DNA of 64,000 nucleotides from Albizia julibrissin (Eukaryota; Streptophyta; Magnoliopsida; Fabales; Fabaceae). Every line of letters begins with the position of its first letter. Position 1 is the first letter of the stretch. Below, piece after piece: positions 22,701 through 34,221 of the stretch. The stretch covers positions 9,558,001-9,622,000 of the forward strand of contig CM073482.1 of NCBI GenBank assembly GCA_037074505.1, written 5' to 3'. The notes below the pieces were generated by a model, which saw only the letters and a list, made by a program, of their open reading frames with translations, had not been told where the DNA came from and searched no databases. The translations under genes were made by a program, and so were the position numbers.

Positions 22701-25111
22701 GTAGTTGGTTGGCTGACTGGTGATATTTTAGGAAAACTGGCAGGAGGTGCAGGAGAGGCTGTTCAAAACGCAATTAAAGAGAAGATCCTGGTCAGTGCAA
22801 ACAAAAATCTGGCTGTGAAGAAAAAGAAAACTCAAGCTCTCTGATAATGTTCTTGAGACAACATAACAAGACCTTTGTCACATACTCGCATTCCTATAAT
22901 GGATATTAGGAGGCAAACTTCCATGTCCAGTTGGCTGGCCGATTGGTGAACTGTCTGGCAATTTGGTAGAAGGTACTGCTGGGGCTGTTAAAATACAATA
23001 GAAAATCATATTTTTGGACCAATAGTGGCTAGAAGCTGACAATAATAAAAAAGAAGTTTAAACCATCTGATAAGAATTCACATTACTGAAGAAGATTTTC
23101 ATCACATGCCTGGTAAAGCTGGCTCTGGCGCATGACCTTTCTTTGCATCCCTTTGGTGAATAATAGGTGGAAAACTTCCATCCTCAGTTGGTGGGCTTTC
23201 TGGTGAGATTTTAGGCAAATTGACAGGAGGTGCTGCAACTGGGGCTGTTCAAATATGCAATTGAAGAGCACATATAGGGTCAATACCAACTAGACTAAGA
23301 AATGACAAAAGGGAAATCATAAGACATGACAAACGTATCATCACATACCTGGTGAAACTGGCTCCACGATGTGACTCTTATTTGTATTTCCTTTAGTTCG
23401 TATATCTGGTTCAACCGGCAAGCCAACTGGTGAATGTTTAGGCATATCAACAGAAGGTGTTGCAATTGGGGCTGTTCAATATGCAATAGAAGAGCAGAAA
23501 ATCAGTCAAAATCAATTGGAAGCTAGACACCCTAGACCCCTTCTGAACATAAAATACAAGGCCTTGTACAATAGTGTACCTGGGACATCAGGTGTGGAGA
23601 CTGGAGGTGTCACAGCAGGTTGAGGTGGACTTGGTTTTACTGATGGTGGCACTTGCCCTGGTAAAGTTGAGGGTGGAGGAACAACCTTATGTAATGAAGG
23701 TGGTAATACTGTTGCCCTTGGTGGTGAAGATGGCTGAGCTGAGGGTGGAGGAACAACCCTAAATGATGGAGGTGGTGATATTGTCCTGCTTGTACTTGGT
23801 AATGCAGATGGCTCAGTTGAGGGTGGAGGAACAACTTTAAATGATGGAGGTGGTGATATTGTGGCGCTTGCACTTGGTGATGCAGATGGCTCGGCCCCCA
23901 TTGTCGTCTTTGGCAATGGAGTTGTGGAAGGTGATAATGTAACTGAATGGTGCAAAAAGGGCCCTGAGTAGTGAAAAAAACAGCTTGGGTATCAGAGGAT
24001 GCTATGATAAGTTTAACATTCAATGAGTAAGAAATTACCATCCAGTACAGCTGGTATATTTGGGGCAATTGTTTCCCATGACTTTCTGGGAGAAGAATGC
24101 ACTGGCATGGTTGCTGGGGATGGGGAAACAGAAAAATCTAGGAGAAGATAAATAGAAAAAAACAGAAGAAGAAACTGATTAGGACCATGAACAACTGACG
24201 CCAAGTAAAAAACAAAAAGCTCAAAATTCAACCCCGTGTATCATGATCTGAGTCTAAACCCCATGACTCTCCATGCTGGATCGGACCAGGCCCTAGAGTT
24301 TCTTTTCTAGGAGAAATGACATGAAATAAAACTGGTGATGGAGATTTATTGAACCCTAAATGAATATAGTATCACAAAATAGTCTAAGCTACCAGAAAGC
24401 CCATGGTTGCCAAATATGACAGATTGTCCAGTATAGTATGGCTCATATTGACAATATCTTCTGAAAGTTTTAAAAATTTGAGTATTTCATGCATCAGTCA
24501 TTATTCTGAGGAATACAGTAGCTTTCAAAAGAAGTGCTTTTATGGAGGAATAAGCAATCTATCCACAACCAAAAATTGTCTTCACTGCTAGAATCTTTTT
24601 ATCATATAAAGATAAGGTGAAATACAACCAAAAACAGCCATAAGTCACAGGAACAATAGATGCTGAATGGGGGGGAATTATTAACTTCAGAAAGCCATGG
24701 TTTGCAAATCTCAGTCACATTGCTGCAAGTGGAGCCAATATCCTTTGATTCTAAGAGCACATTTCCCAGTAAGAATACAAATGGATGGCGAGCTAAAGCG
24801 CTATTTTTATTCACTATTCAAAATTAGATTCTGTAAGCAATGCAAACAGATAACAGAGAGAAGAAGATGGCATCTGATTTTTGCTTGTACTAAGATATGA
24901 CGATCCAGATGAACTTAAGCTTCTCAGTGTAACAGTTACAACAACATTAACAGAATATGGTGACCCAGATCAAGTACCTTTAGCTTGTGCACAAGTTTAA
25001 ATGAAGAATTCTAAAAATTAAATATATACCTCCAGATCCTTGGACTCCCAAAGCAAAGCTAATGATGCAGAGCTTCACCAGTGAAAGAATGGACAACGGA
25101 AACAACCCCAT
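16715..25111 (-). CDS. ALE2: ALE2-like receptor-like serine/threonine kinase, 19 coding exons
   Basis: Predicted plasma-membrane receptor kinase. Arabidopsis ALE2 acts in epidermal/cuticle development; orthology here rests on domain layout recalled from the family. Exons, 5' to 3': 25111-25030, 24113-24039, 23963-23580, 23471-23349, 23244-23110, 22984-22886, 22758-22627, 22549-22460, 22314-22225, 21473-21345, 20668-20570, 20470-20399, 20279-20187, 20065-19961, 19852-19481, 19396-19112, 18507-18118, 18007-17764, 17393-16715. They sum to 3,678 nt and stay in frame (1,225 residues). Signal peptide 1 to about 24 (MGLFPLSILSLVK...). A very long Pro-rich ectodomain follows, then a conserved block with VCTEP and CRCVWPMQV (about 570-693). 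Membrane helix is about 738-760. Kinase: GEGGFG 839-844, Lys 860, HRD about 956-958, DFG about 976-978, then VAPEYAMTG. All catalytic residues are present. ALE2 is about 744 residues, so the ectodomain is greatly enlarged. Three introns use GC donors. The far 5' exons are the least certain. Confidence 0.88.
18777..18993. mobile_element. Tourist-like MITE in kinase gene intron
   Basis: 217 bp bounded by TAA on both sides. Termini GGGTGTGTTTAAATTAG and, inverted, GGGTGTGTTTGGGAACAC. The interior repeats AAAACCATGGTTT, itself nearly palindromic. It lies in the intron between the transmembrane exon and the first kinase exon. Confidence 0.75.
20990..21260 (+). pseudogene. LINE remnant: RNase H-like C-terminus, antisense in intron
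   Basis: A plus-strand frame at 21040-21225 reads FQHVYREGNRGADVMAKMS. This is the C-terminal signature of the RNase H-like domain (HV.REGN..AD..A) at the end of plant L1-type LINE proteins or derived genes. It ends with a stop at 21225 and untranslated-looking sequence. No reverse transcriptase lies upstream, so it is a 5'-truncated fragment, in antisense to the kinase gene intron that holds it. Confidence 0.6.
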
Positions 25112-25529
25112 CCCATACCAATAATCAATCTCAGGGTCTCAATAAAACTCCCTCAGTTGTAATAAATAAGAGAATAAATTACAGGTTCTGACAGTTGATA
25201 ACTTGAAGCAAGAATAAACGGAGGAGGTTGATTTGTAGAAGACCCACATATAGTGATGGCAAAGCAATGAGAATGAAACTAGTAGAATAACCCGAAACAG
25301 TGTCTGGCGAAAGAGACATGAGGAGGCAAAGCAACTGTTTGCTGAAAACATGAGCTCCGATGTAGAAAGAACTTGAAGATCTCCATGTGAGGCAGAAGAA
25401 AAAGAAAACCTTTCTGCCACAATCTTTGCTTATAATTCCAGGTTAAAACTAATCTAAAAAATACTGTATAGTCCACACACACTGATACAAGAACTTGTAA
25501 AGAACAAAGGGAAGGTGGAGAAAATGGCC

Positions 25530-25590
25530 ACTTCTCAGATCTCAGAGAGAGAGGAGAGAGAGGCCTTCAGGTTTAGAGTAAAATATAGTA
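25530..25590 (-). promoter_or_regulatory. Probable core promoter and pyrimidine patch of the kinase gene
   Basis: On the minus strand TACTATATTT (25590-25581) is followed about 20-45 bp later by a CTCTCTCT tract, a common plant core-promoter layout. This implies a leader of about 420-450 nt before the ATG at 25111, which could contain an intron I cannot place. Confidence 0.45.
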
Positions 25591-25986
25591 TTAATTAAGA
25601 GTGATAATTAATATTTTGAGTGGGAAGGTCCGGTTCAAGTGGTGAGTGTCAATGGAGGATTATTACCAAACTTGGTTCGGTTGTGTTCAATGGAGGTTAC
25701 TTAGTTGCTTTTCTTCTTTTTAATGGTCTCTCATCTGGAAGCTCTTATCGGGGCCACCCAAGATAGCGATTTTATTTGACATAAGGGAGTGTCAGGTGTC
25801 AAAATCTGCTTTTGACACATCATATCCATCAACCGCCCAACCAGTTTTCGGTTTGTGACTTATCAACGGCTATTACGACTTTAGCCACAAACAATAAATG
25901 ACCTCTCAATCTCAATTAAAAAAGTTCTTGTACTATTTGCATGAACAAAGAGCCTTTTAGCGTGTTAGACAGGTAATTTTGATTTT

Positions 25987-26044
25987 AAACAATTGTATTT
26001 GTGATTTCAGGCCCAAAAAAAAAAAAGAAAACACTTGTATTTGT
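25987..26044 (+). mobile_element. Tail-only retroposed insertion
   Basis: GATTTCAGGCCC plus about 12 A lies between AAACAATTGTATTTGT (25987-26002) and AAACACTTGTATTTGT (to 26044), a 16-bp direct repeat with one mismatch. It looks like a target duplication around the last few bases of a retroposon. Confidence 0.5.
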
Positions 26045-26317
26045 AAGGTGATGTATATACCCTCTCACTGTCTAACCATAAACTTCAAAGAAGTTATTTA
26101 TGTATATCAATATAAACAATTAAAATGAGTTAAGAGCAATCATTTGATAAGATATAATGGATGGAGTTAATCTCTTATAATATAGTAAACTAAGGTTTGA
26201 ATTTCTACGAAAAGATATGCTTATATTTAGTATCCGACAATATATTGAATAGAATTGCCTCTAATAGGAGGATACTTATACCTAAAAAGGAAAAAAAAAA
26301 AAAAGCTACGAGCAATA

Positions 26318-26584
26318 CTCCTTCCAATCCATAATATTAGGAACTTCAACTAATTCATTAAAACCAAGAAATGGTAGTTAACTCATTAAATATACCTTAA
26401 ATTAAAAAAATTTTCCAACATTACATATATTAAATTAGATTTCAAATGAAAGAGAATATACAAAAAGTCACAGTTAAGCTACATGGACAAAATTAACAAA
26501 TAAGCATTAATTACTGTTCAAGTGATTTATATTGTAAATAAAGTTATTCTTTTAAAACTAAGTTATATTGTGAATCGGAGGGAA
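26318..26584. mobile_element. Stowaway-like MITE
   Basis: Left end CTCCTTCCAATCCATAATAT after TA; right end ATTGTGAATCGGAGGGAA before TA. No coding capacity. Confidence 0.55.
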
Positions 26585-27254
26585 TAAATATGTATTTTTT
26601 TTCAACTATGATTTTATTTACAAAAAGAATAAGTGATAGAGAGAATAAATACAGTAATTGATAAAGTTGGAAAAAACACAATAAATACTTTAATAAACTT
26701 AAAATGAAATTTATATTTGAACGTACAACACATTCACAAATTTAAAACTCATATAGTAAAATAGAGGAGTATTAAAGATACTACCCGTACAGAAGTGGTG
26801 ATTTATACGCAAATACTTAGAGAAGAAGAAGAAAGGAATAATTAAGGGGGCATGTGAGTTGCCACCATGTTCATTGTTCCAAGAGGGGGAAAAAGGGAGA
26901 TTAAGAAAACAGACAATAACAGTTGCAAAATGTGGCACCCGTGAGTGACAGAAAAACAAAGCTGTGAGATGTTTTAATCATAATATATTAGTTTTCAGAT
27001 TCAGTCGGCAAAATCAAAAATAAAGCTCACAAGTTATAATGATGATAAAATCAAAGCATATTTCAGAATGGGATGGTCTCAATTTATGGGGTAATATGAA
27101 GGGTTGAATTTAAGAAAGAATCAGAGATATTGCTTAATGCAAGAATATTAGTGAAGATTATTTTTAATATATTTTTATTTTTTTAAAAATAAAGAGAGAA
27201 AAAAAATCAATGAAAAGTCATTTTTTTAAAATTTTATTAGTCAGAAATATTTAA

Positions 27255-29021
27255 GGGAAAATTCCAATAAAATACCAAATAAACTTATCAAACCCAAAAA
27301 AGTCTGTTAACACTTATAAATGATAGAGAAATCCTCTAGTAGGAATCTGAAATTTCAAAGTTTAATGTTTTTACTAAAATACCCTCATCTTTATCTTCCT
27401 TCTCTCTTCTCTTCTTTACCTCTTCATCAAATTCCATTAGAGAAGATAATGAATAGTACTTCCTCCACTTCCTTCCATGTTCTCTAGATCTCCATCTCCT
27501 TTCCATTACTCAAACAATCGAAACTCTTATCTCAAGATTCTCAATTGTCTGCTATTCTTCGATTCTCCCTTCTCCCTCTCGTTCTCAGCATCCGTAGGTA
27601 GCGTTCTGGAGTTCTCATTCTTGGCTTCTCCGATTCTCCCTTCTCCTTCTCGTTCTCAGCTTTCGTTTCCTTGCCCTCTCATTCTATTTGGTGCTGATGT
27701 TTGATTCTGAATATTGTAATTTGTTCATTCGTGTTGGCCAAAAGATGTAGACTCTCAGATATCAATTACCAGAAATAACAAAGTTTGTAATGTAAATAAC
27801 AAAGTCTTTAACGGAAATAACAAGATTGATAATGAGAATAATAAGAAATGACACAGGTCTAATTCATTTGTGTTGGCCCAAATATGTGGACTCGTACAAA
27901 TTAATTAATAGGAATAACAAGTTCTTTAATGTAAATAACAAAGTCTTTAATGGAAATAACAAGATTGATAATAGGAATAACAAGAAAAGATACAGGTCTA
28001 ATTCATTTGTGTTGGCCCAAATATGTTGACTCTCATATATCAGTTACCAGAAATAACAAAGTCTGTAATGTAAATAACAAAGTCTTTAATGGAAATAATA
28101 AGATTCATAATGAGAATAAAAACAAAGAACACATGTGCTCATACAGTTGTGTTGTTCAAAGAGGTGGACTATCACAAATTCATTAATGGAAATAACAAAG
28201 TTTTTAAAGGAAATAACAAGATTTATGGGAATAACAACAAAGAACACATGTCTGATTCAATTGTGTTGTTCGAAAGGGGTGCACTTCTTGTCATTCCCAT
28301 TATGAATCTTGTCAAACCTATTAACACTTTTGTTAATTCTATTACTGAATTTGTCAGATACCACCCATCATGACCATACCTTTCACATAATTTATCAGTA
28401 TGTCATTCTGCATTTGTCATTTCCAATTACAATATCCATTGCTTAAATATAAACTCCAAAAAAACTTACATTGTTACCAACGAATTGAGCTAAGAAATTT
28501 TCATAAACTGATTGATGTAATGGATTCAAATGTAAAAACAAATCACAATGATATATATACAATTTTCAGAATCAAACATCAGCACCAAATAGAATGAGAG
28601 GGCAAGGCGACGGAAGCTGAGAACGAGAAGGAGAAGGGAGAATCAGAGAAGCCAAGAATGATAACTCCAGAACGCTACCTACGGATGCTGAGAACGAGAG
28701 GGAGAAGGGAGAATCAGAGAATAGCTGACAGTTGAGAATCTTAAGATAATAGTTTCGATTGTTTGAGTAATGGAAAGGAGATGGAGATTTAGAGAACAGG
28801 GAAGGAAGTGGTGGAAGTACTATTCATCATTTTCTCTAATGGAATTTGACGGAGATGTAAAGAAGAGAAGAGAGAAGGAAGAAAAAGAGGAGGGTATTTT
28901 AGTAAAAATATTAAATTTTGAAATTCCAGATTCCTACTAGAGGATTTCTCTGTCATTTATAAGTGTTAATAGACTTTTTTGGGTTTGATAAGTTCATTTG
29001 ATATTTTATTGAAATTTTCCC
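27255..29021. mobile_element. Non-autonomous MULE with long TIRs and 9-bp target duplication
   Basis: 1,767 bp flanked by a perfect 9-bp duplication AATATTTAA (27246-27254 and 29022-29030). Terminal inverted repeats of about 460 bp (27255 to about 27720; about 28560 to 29021) begin GGGAAAATTCCAATAAAATA and stay strongly similar along their length. Long TIRs with a 9-bp duplication define Mutator-like elements. No transposase; the interior is a tandem repeat. The TIRs contain CT-rich, leader-like sequence. Confidence 0.9.
27721..28255. repeat. ~140-bp tandem repeat, ~3.8 copies, core of the MULE
   Basis: Copies start near 27721, 27860, 28000 and 28140. Each has CATTTGTGTTGGCCCAAATA (or a variant), then several shorter repeats of GGAAATAACAA spaced about 28 bp, then ACACAGGTCTA. 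Open frames here are by-products of the repeat. Confidence 0.8.
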
Positions 29022-29028
29022 AATATTT

Positions 29029-29083
29029 AATTGGAGTGCCAATTTGCAATTTACAGGCAAAAAAAAAAAAAAATTGGAGTGCC
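29029..29083 (+). mobile_element. Tail-only retroposed insertion next to the MULE
   Basis: AATTGGAGTGCC occurs at 29029-29040 and 29072-29083. Between them are AATTTGCAATTTACAGGC and about 14 A. A perfect 12-bp duplication around a poly(A)-ended scrap. It overlaps the MULE target duplication, so it inserted at the element's edge. Confidence 0.6.
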
Positions 29084-29633
29084 TATATTTTTTACATTAG
29101 AATCCAGCAGCACATTATGTGTATAAAAATATATATATAATTCTTTCTATCAATAAAATTTCTCAGCGAAAACTCTAAGATCCACTATTTAGATTTTTCA
29201 GCTTTGTAAGAGTCATTCCATTTTATAGTATTGTTTTAATTTAACCTTACACTTTACATAGATTGTATTTAATGATAAGAAAATGATGGTACAAAAATTA
29301 AGGGGAAGATTTCGGGCCATGAGCCGTCAGCTTCTTTTGGGGGCCTAACATATAAGTCAATCTACTTTAACTAACACTCGGAATATTAATTTATTTCGGC
29401 CGAACTAACACACACTTGCACTTTAAGCAAATACTACTAAAAATAATAATCTTATAAAATTCGGAGTAATCACATTAACGTGAAAACAAAGGCATGATTG
29501 AAGGCTCATATATTAAACCACACACACATATCCAGTACCACCCTATTCATGATATTTTTTTTGGTCTCGATTAAAAAAAGGCAATAATTCAGCATAAAAT
29601 CATAAATACTATTTAAATTCTAAATATTATTTT

Positions 29634-30016
29634 GGGTTAAAGGTTATTTTCGTTTCGGAAATATATATGTAAGGTCAATTTTATTCCGGAAATTTTAATT
29701 TTGGAGCAATTTTGCCTTGATCATTAACTCCGTTAAGTTTAACCATTAGTTAATCAAACCAGGGGCAAATTTACTTTAAAGTCAAAACTTCCAGAGCAAT
29801 TTTGACATCTATGGCACTTTTGTTAAGGTACAAATTCGCTATGGGAATTTTCATTTTAGAGCAAATTTATCACTCGTTTAATCAACTAACGGTCAAACTT
29901 AACAGGGTCAACGATCAGAGCAGAATTGTTTTAAAAATGAAACTTCTGGAACAAAATGTTTCAGAAAAAAACTGGCCCTTAGTAAATATTTTCAGGACAA
30001 AAATAACATTTAACCC
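29634..30016. mobile_element. MULE-like MITE with ~165-bp inverted repeats
   Basis: Ends GGGTTAAAGGTTATTTTCG and, inverted, GGGTTAAATGTTATTTTTG. The arms match through GTTAAGTTT and the CGTTAGTT region. Flanks TATTATTTT and TATAATTTC may be a decayed 9-bp duplication. Confidence 0.6.
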
Positions 30017-30167
30017 TATAATTTCCAGTTTAAGAAAGAAACTAATGTTATAGATGGGTCGAATTTGAAAAGTGAGACTTATTCTCTCATATCTACAAGA
30101 TGATTTGGTTTATAAATCAAGAGAGGTCAAATCTAACTTAATTTAAATGTCACTGCATCTTTATTAA

Positions 30168-30319
30168 GAGAAAATCGCAGTATGATCTCAATAAATATAA
30201 AAGATATTCAAAAAAGTTCTAATATATGATTTATTATAAAAAAATTAGATAGTGAATCATATATTAAAATTTGTATGATATTTTTTTTTATTTCTTGGAA
30301 TCATACTGGGGTTTTCCCT
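30168..30319. mobile_element. Short hAT-like MITE, 8-bp target duplication
   Basis: 152 bp with arms CGCAGTATGATCTCAA and, inverted, CCCAGTATGATTCCAA, bounded by TTTATTAA at 30160-30167 and 30320-30327. Confidence 0.6.
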
Positions 30320-31334
30320 TTTATTAATTAAGCTAGTCTTATTTGGTATAATTGAAGTTAGATTTAAACAATTGAGATTAAATACGTGTCTTAAACATGG
30401 ACAAGAAAGTGGAGATGTGATGGGGGAGAGGGTCGCCCACTAATCGAAGTCCGTGATGTGTGTTTGTTGGATTATAGTGCAAAAGTGTGAGGTGCCACAC
30501 AGAACACTATTTAGCTTTGTTTGTATCCACTTCCACGTTTTGGCTCCACCACCTCAGTATTTATTTTTGAAAATCACACCCTAAATTTTGTTTGAATATA
30601 CACTTTGATCTTTCAACTTATTATTATGCTTGTTTTAAAATTGTAATTAAAAATAATTATACTTTGAAGTTTCATCGCTGATATAACATCTTCTCTAATA
30701 ACCTAAGAAGGTAGGATGATGACAGATGTATATGCATGCAATCAATTAGAAAAATTTAAAAATAAATAAATAAATTTGATAGATAAAATGAATTAAGATT
30801 TTATATTCAAAACATAAATCTATCTACTAATGCACTACGAGAGGGTATATACAGCGCAGTTGTGCGAACGATTCTTCTGGTGGAAACTATGGAGCACCCA
30901 ACACTTGGCTTGTACCAAATTTTATAGAGGGGGTTATAAATATAAGTTAAGATGGAATTTTACTAACAAATTTTTTTCTGAGAAACATTTGATATAAATA
31001 AGTTTTCAAATGAATAAAAATATTAATAAATAATTTAAAAATGTGCAAATTCACAAAAACTGTTCAATTTCACCAAACGCTGTAATGGTTTTCTTCTCTT
31101 ATAATTTAATATATATTTGGTGAAATTAAATGGTTTTGGTGAATTTGCATCCTTTTAAATTTTTTATTAGTATTTTTGCTTCTTCCAAAATTTATTTGTG
31201 TCAAACGCCCCTCGAGAAAAACTTTATTAGTAAAATTAGAGCAAAGAAAACGGGTTTTCCCATTTAGGTCCAAGCCCATTAAGGGCCGGGTTTATGATTT
31301 AGAATCTTCAAAAGGAATATGATCTAAAAGGGTC

Positions 31335-31905
31335 AATCATGTAGGGCTGTAGGACCGGCCCGTTTAAGTTTTTTAAATAAATTAATATATCATTGCACCG
31401 CACAATTATATGTGATATGTATAAGACTTTAATTTAAGGGGATTATCTTTTTTCTAGGCACAACAAACTCTCTCATTCTTCACCACTTTATTTTCAATAT
31501 CTTTACTATCAAACAGAGTCTATAACTTGAGATAAATTGTAATTCTAAGCTTGCCTAATGCTAGCCTCTTTAAAATATTGTTTAGTGTTTAATTTATGAT
31601 TATGACTTCATCTTGTTATTTATTTGATTATGATTGTGGACATTAGTTTTTGACTTTTTAGAATTAGTGTTTATGTTTTGCAAAACATGGACAATGTTTG
31701 ATAATTTAAGTTAGATTTGATAATATTTTTATTTTAAATTAGGTATTTTAGTCTTAAATAATGTAAAAATTAAAAAGACGATAAATAGGCCTAAAACCCG
31801 TGGGTTGAAATTAAATGGGCCGGGCCTCATAAATGACCTCCTTTTTTGAAGTCGGACCTAAATAAGTTATGATGGGCCGGGCCGTTTTCCTAACTATAGG
31901 TAAGA
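31335..31905. repeat. Possible hAT-type non-autonomous element with GGGCCGG ends
   Basis: Left GGACCGGCCCGTTT and right GGGCCGGGCCGTTTTCCTA are inverted around an AT-rich core. The exact termini and target duplication are not clear. Confidence 0.35.
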
Positions 31906-33085
31906 TTGCATTTTAACCGTATAAAAATATAATTGTGTGAATGTTGAAATAGGGAAGCAAGGGGACCAAAGTTGGGGGAACATATAATAAGAGGGAGATA
32001 ATTCATGAGAATGAGGAATGGAAATGAATGGCATGTGGTTTATTCTTTGCCAGCCAGAATCTAAGGTAGGGTCACACAAACATACAAATACCATTTGAGT
32101 ATTTCATTATTTGATATCATAATCAAACATATATGTATACACAAACATCAACACACATCTTGTGGCCTTGCCTTGTCCCACACTCTTTCCTTTATTCCCA
32201 TGTCCAATCCTTCCCCACATGTGATGACCACCGCCCACCAACACTTTCTATTCTCTGAATCATTAATGATGAAAAAGTTTTGTCTTGTGAAGGGTTTAAA
32301 AAAAAAAACTTATTTTAAGTTCTCTAAAATAAGCACGAGCCTTTCATCACTCACATCTCTTCTTTCATTTGAATCCTTCATATTCAATTTTAACGAGGGG
32401 CTTATTCCTTTGTCCATTATAGTGCAGCTTTTATATTTATAGGCTGTAACACTTCTTTCAATCTTAAATATAATAGTCTAATAGTTTGTTAGAGGGTTTG
32501 TTTTTATCTTAAATACAATATATCAATTACATATCTTTACTTCTTATATTTATTTTTTTTAAACTACCCCTATTAATATATGTAATCAATATCGGTAATT
32601 TTCAATATAAATGATATGAAACTATTTTATCAAAACCAACATATATTTTTTATAAATAACTTAGCTCAACTAATTTTTTTAACATATATATGATTTGGTT
32701 TATATATATAGCTCTTTCATTGAAGATTTGATAGAGTATATCCTCTACTCTCTCATGTATATATCCTATAAAAGCCAAGCCATGTGTGTGTTGGGGTGGT
32801 TGGGAGTCACATAATTTATTTTTTATATAAAAATTTAGATGAGTTAAGTTTAAGAATTCATTAGAGTCAGAATATGTCTTCGAGCTTAAAAATACTTACA
32901 GAAGTATTTAAAAAAATCACATAATATAAGCTAGCCGTGTTTAATTACTTAAGTGGGTCTTAGATAATAATATCAATATCATATGGGTATGCATTTATAG
33001 TTTTCACCAATAAAAGAAAACTATAAAAAAATATCTAGTAAAACTTTATTTTTAAAAGGGAGGGTGTGTGAGATCAGAGGGATCC

Positions 33086-33134
33086 AAAGTTAGAAGGGAT
33101 ATTTTGGCAACAAAAAAAAAGTTAGAAGGGATAT
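33086..33134 (+). mobile_element. Tail-only retroposed insertion
   Basis: AAAGTTAGAAGGGATAT occurs at 33086-33102 and 33118-33134, separated by TTTGGCAAC and a short A run. A 16-17-bp duplication around almost nothing but a poly(A) tail. Confidence 0.55.
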
Positions 33135-33238
33135 GGAGGAATGAAAGTGAAAGCTTGGTGTTGGGAATAAAAGTAGTAAAGAAGTCACATGCAAATAAAT
33201 ATTCAACACAGCGCTTTATTCTCCTCCCCACGTGACCT

Positions 33239-33365
33239 TTCCTTTATTCAAAAAGCACTACTATTCCACTCGAATACTATACTCTCCATTTTTCTCTGGG
33301 GTTGACCGTTCCTTTATTCAAAAAGCACTACTATTCCACTCGAATACTATACTCTCCATTTTTCT
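33239..33365. repeat. 57-bp direct duplication, 70-bp period
   Basis: The segment TTCCTTTATTCAAAAAGCAC through CTCCATTTTTCT occurs at 33239-33295 and again at 33309-33365 with no difference seen. This is a recent tandem duplication. Confidence 0.85.
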
Positions 33366-33733
33366 GAGGTAAGGTATATATTTAGTAAAGAATTATTTTT
33401 TAAAATTTATTTAATATAACTAATTATTTTAATATGTAAAAATAGATATTATGAATTTTTATGGTGTAAAAATAGACATTATGAATTTTTTTTTAGCAAA
33501 AATAACAATTTCGTTATCTATTTTGGGTGTAAAAATTGATATTTTTACTGTAAAAAAATTCATAATTTCTACTTTTGTACCATAAAAATTTATAATATCT
33601 ATTTTTACATCCTGAAATAGTTAAATGTATTGGGTACACTTTAGAAAATAGTTAATTGATATTTTTCCATCTTGACGCTTTTTCTTTATTACAACATTTT
33701 ACTCTTGTGTTGTATATTTTGGGCTTGGGCTTC

Positions 33734-33779
33734 ATATATAGATGATTTTTTTTTTTTTTGACCTTATATATAGATGATT
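33734..33779 (-). mobile_element. Tail-only retroposed insertion
   Basis: ATATATAGATGATT at 33734-33747 and 33766-33779 flanks T(12) plus GACCTT, which is AAGGTC plus poly(A) on the minus strand. A 14-bp target duplication. Confidence 0.55.
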
Positions 33780-34221
33780 AACTTCAGGGTTTTACTTTAG
33801 TAAACGGGGCTTTTTAAGGCTGATGGGTTTGCTTTGTTGGTTGAGATGGGCTGGAGGCCTAATGTGGGTGGGTTGGGCATCAATTCATTATTGATAAAAA
33901 AACACAGTGGCAATAAAAAACAAAGAAAGGAAAAATCCGGGATGAAAAATCTCATTTTAAAAATTTTATTGACTACAAGGGTATAATATATTTTTATATA
34001 AAAAAAATTACCGGTAATATGCCGAGTTTTATACATATGAAGTGATAGTATTCGAATTTATTCCAGAAAAAATCAACAATAAAGTCAAGCTCATGCAATT
34101 CTTCCTGATTAATTTGTCGCCAAGGTCATTTCCAAGCCAACTTAATTGACAATGCTCATCATCATGAAAACTTAACTTTGAAAAAAAGGGAGTTTTTCCT
34201 ATCAAATTTGTTTGTTATATA

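Noticed and set aside
24270..24295. Eleven bases matching the start of miR166 (TCGGACCAGGC) in a kinase intron
   Set aside because: The match stops there and no pairing arm was found, so it is not a precursor.
27477..28373. Several overlapping frames of 65-94 codons in the MULE
   Set aside because: They are produced by the CT-rich TIR and by the 140-bp tandem repeat (N-N-K-rich peptides).
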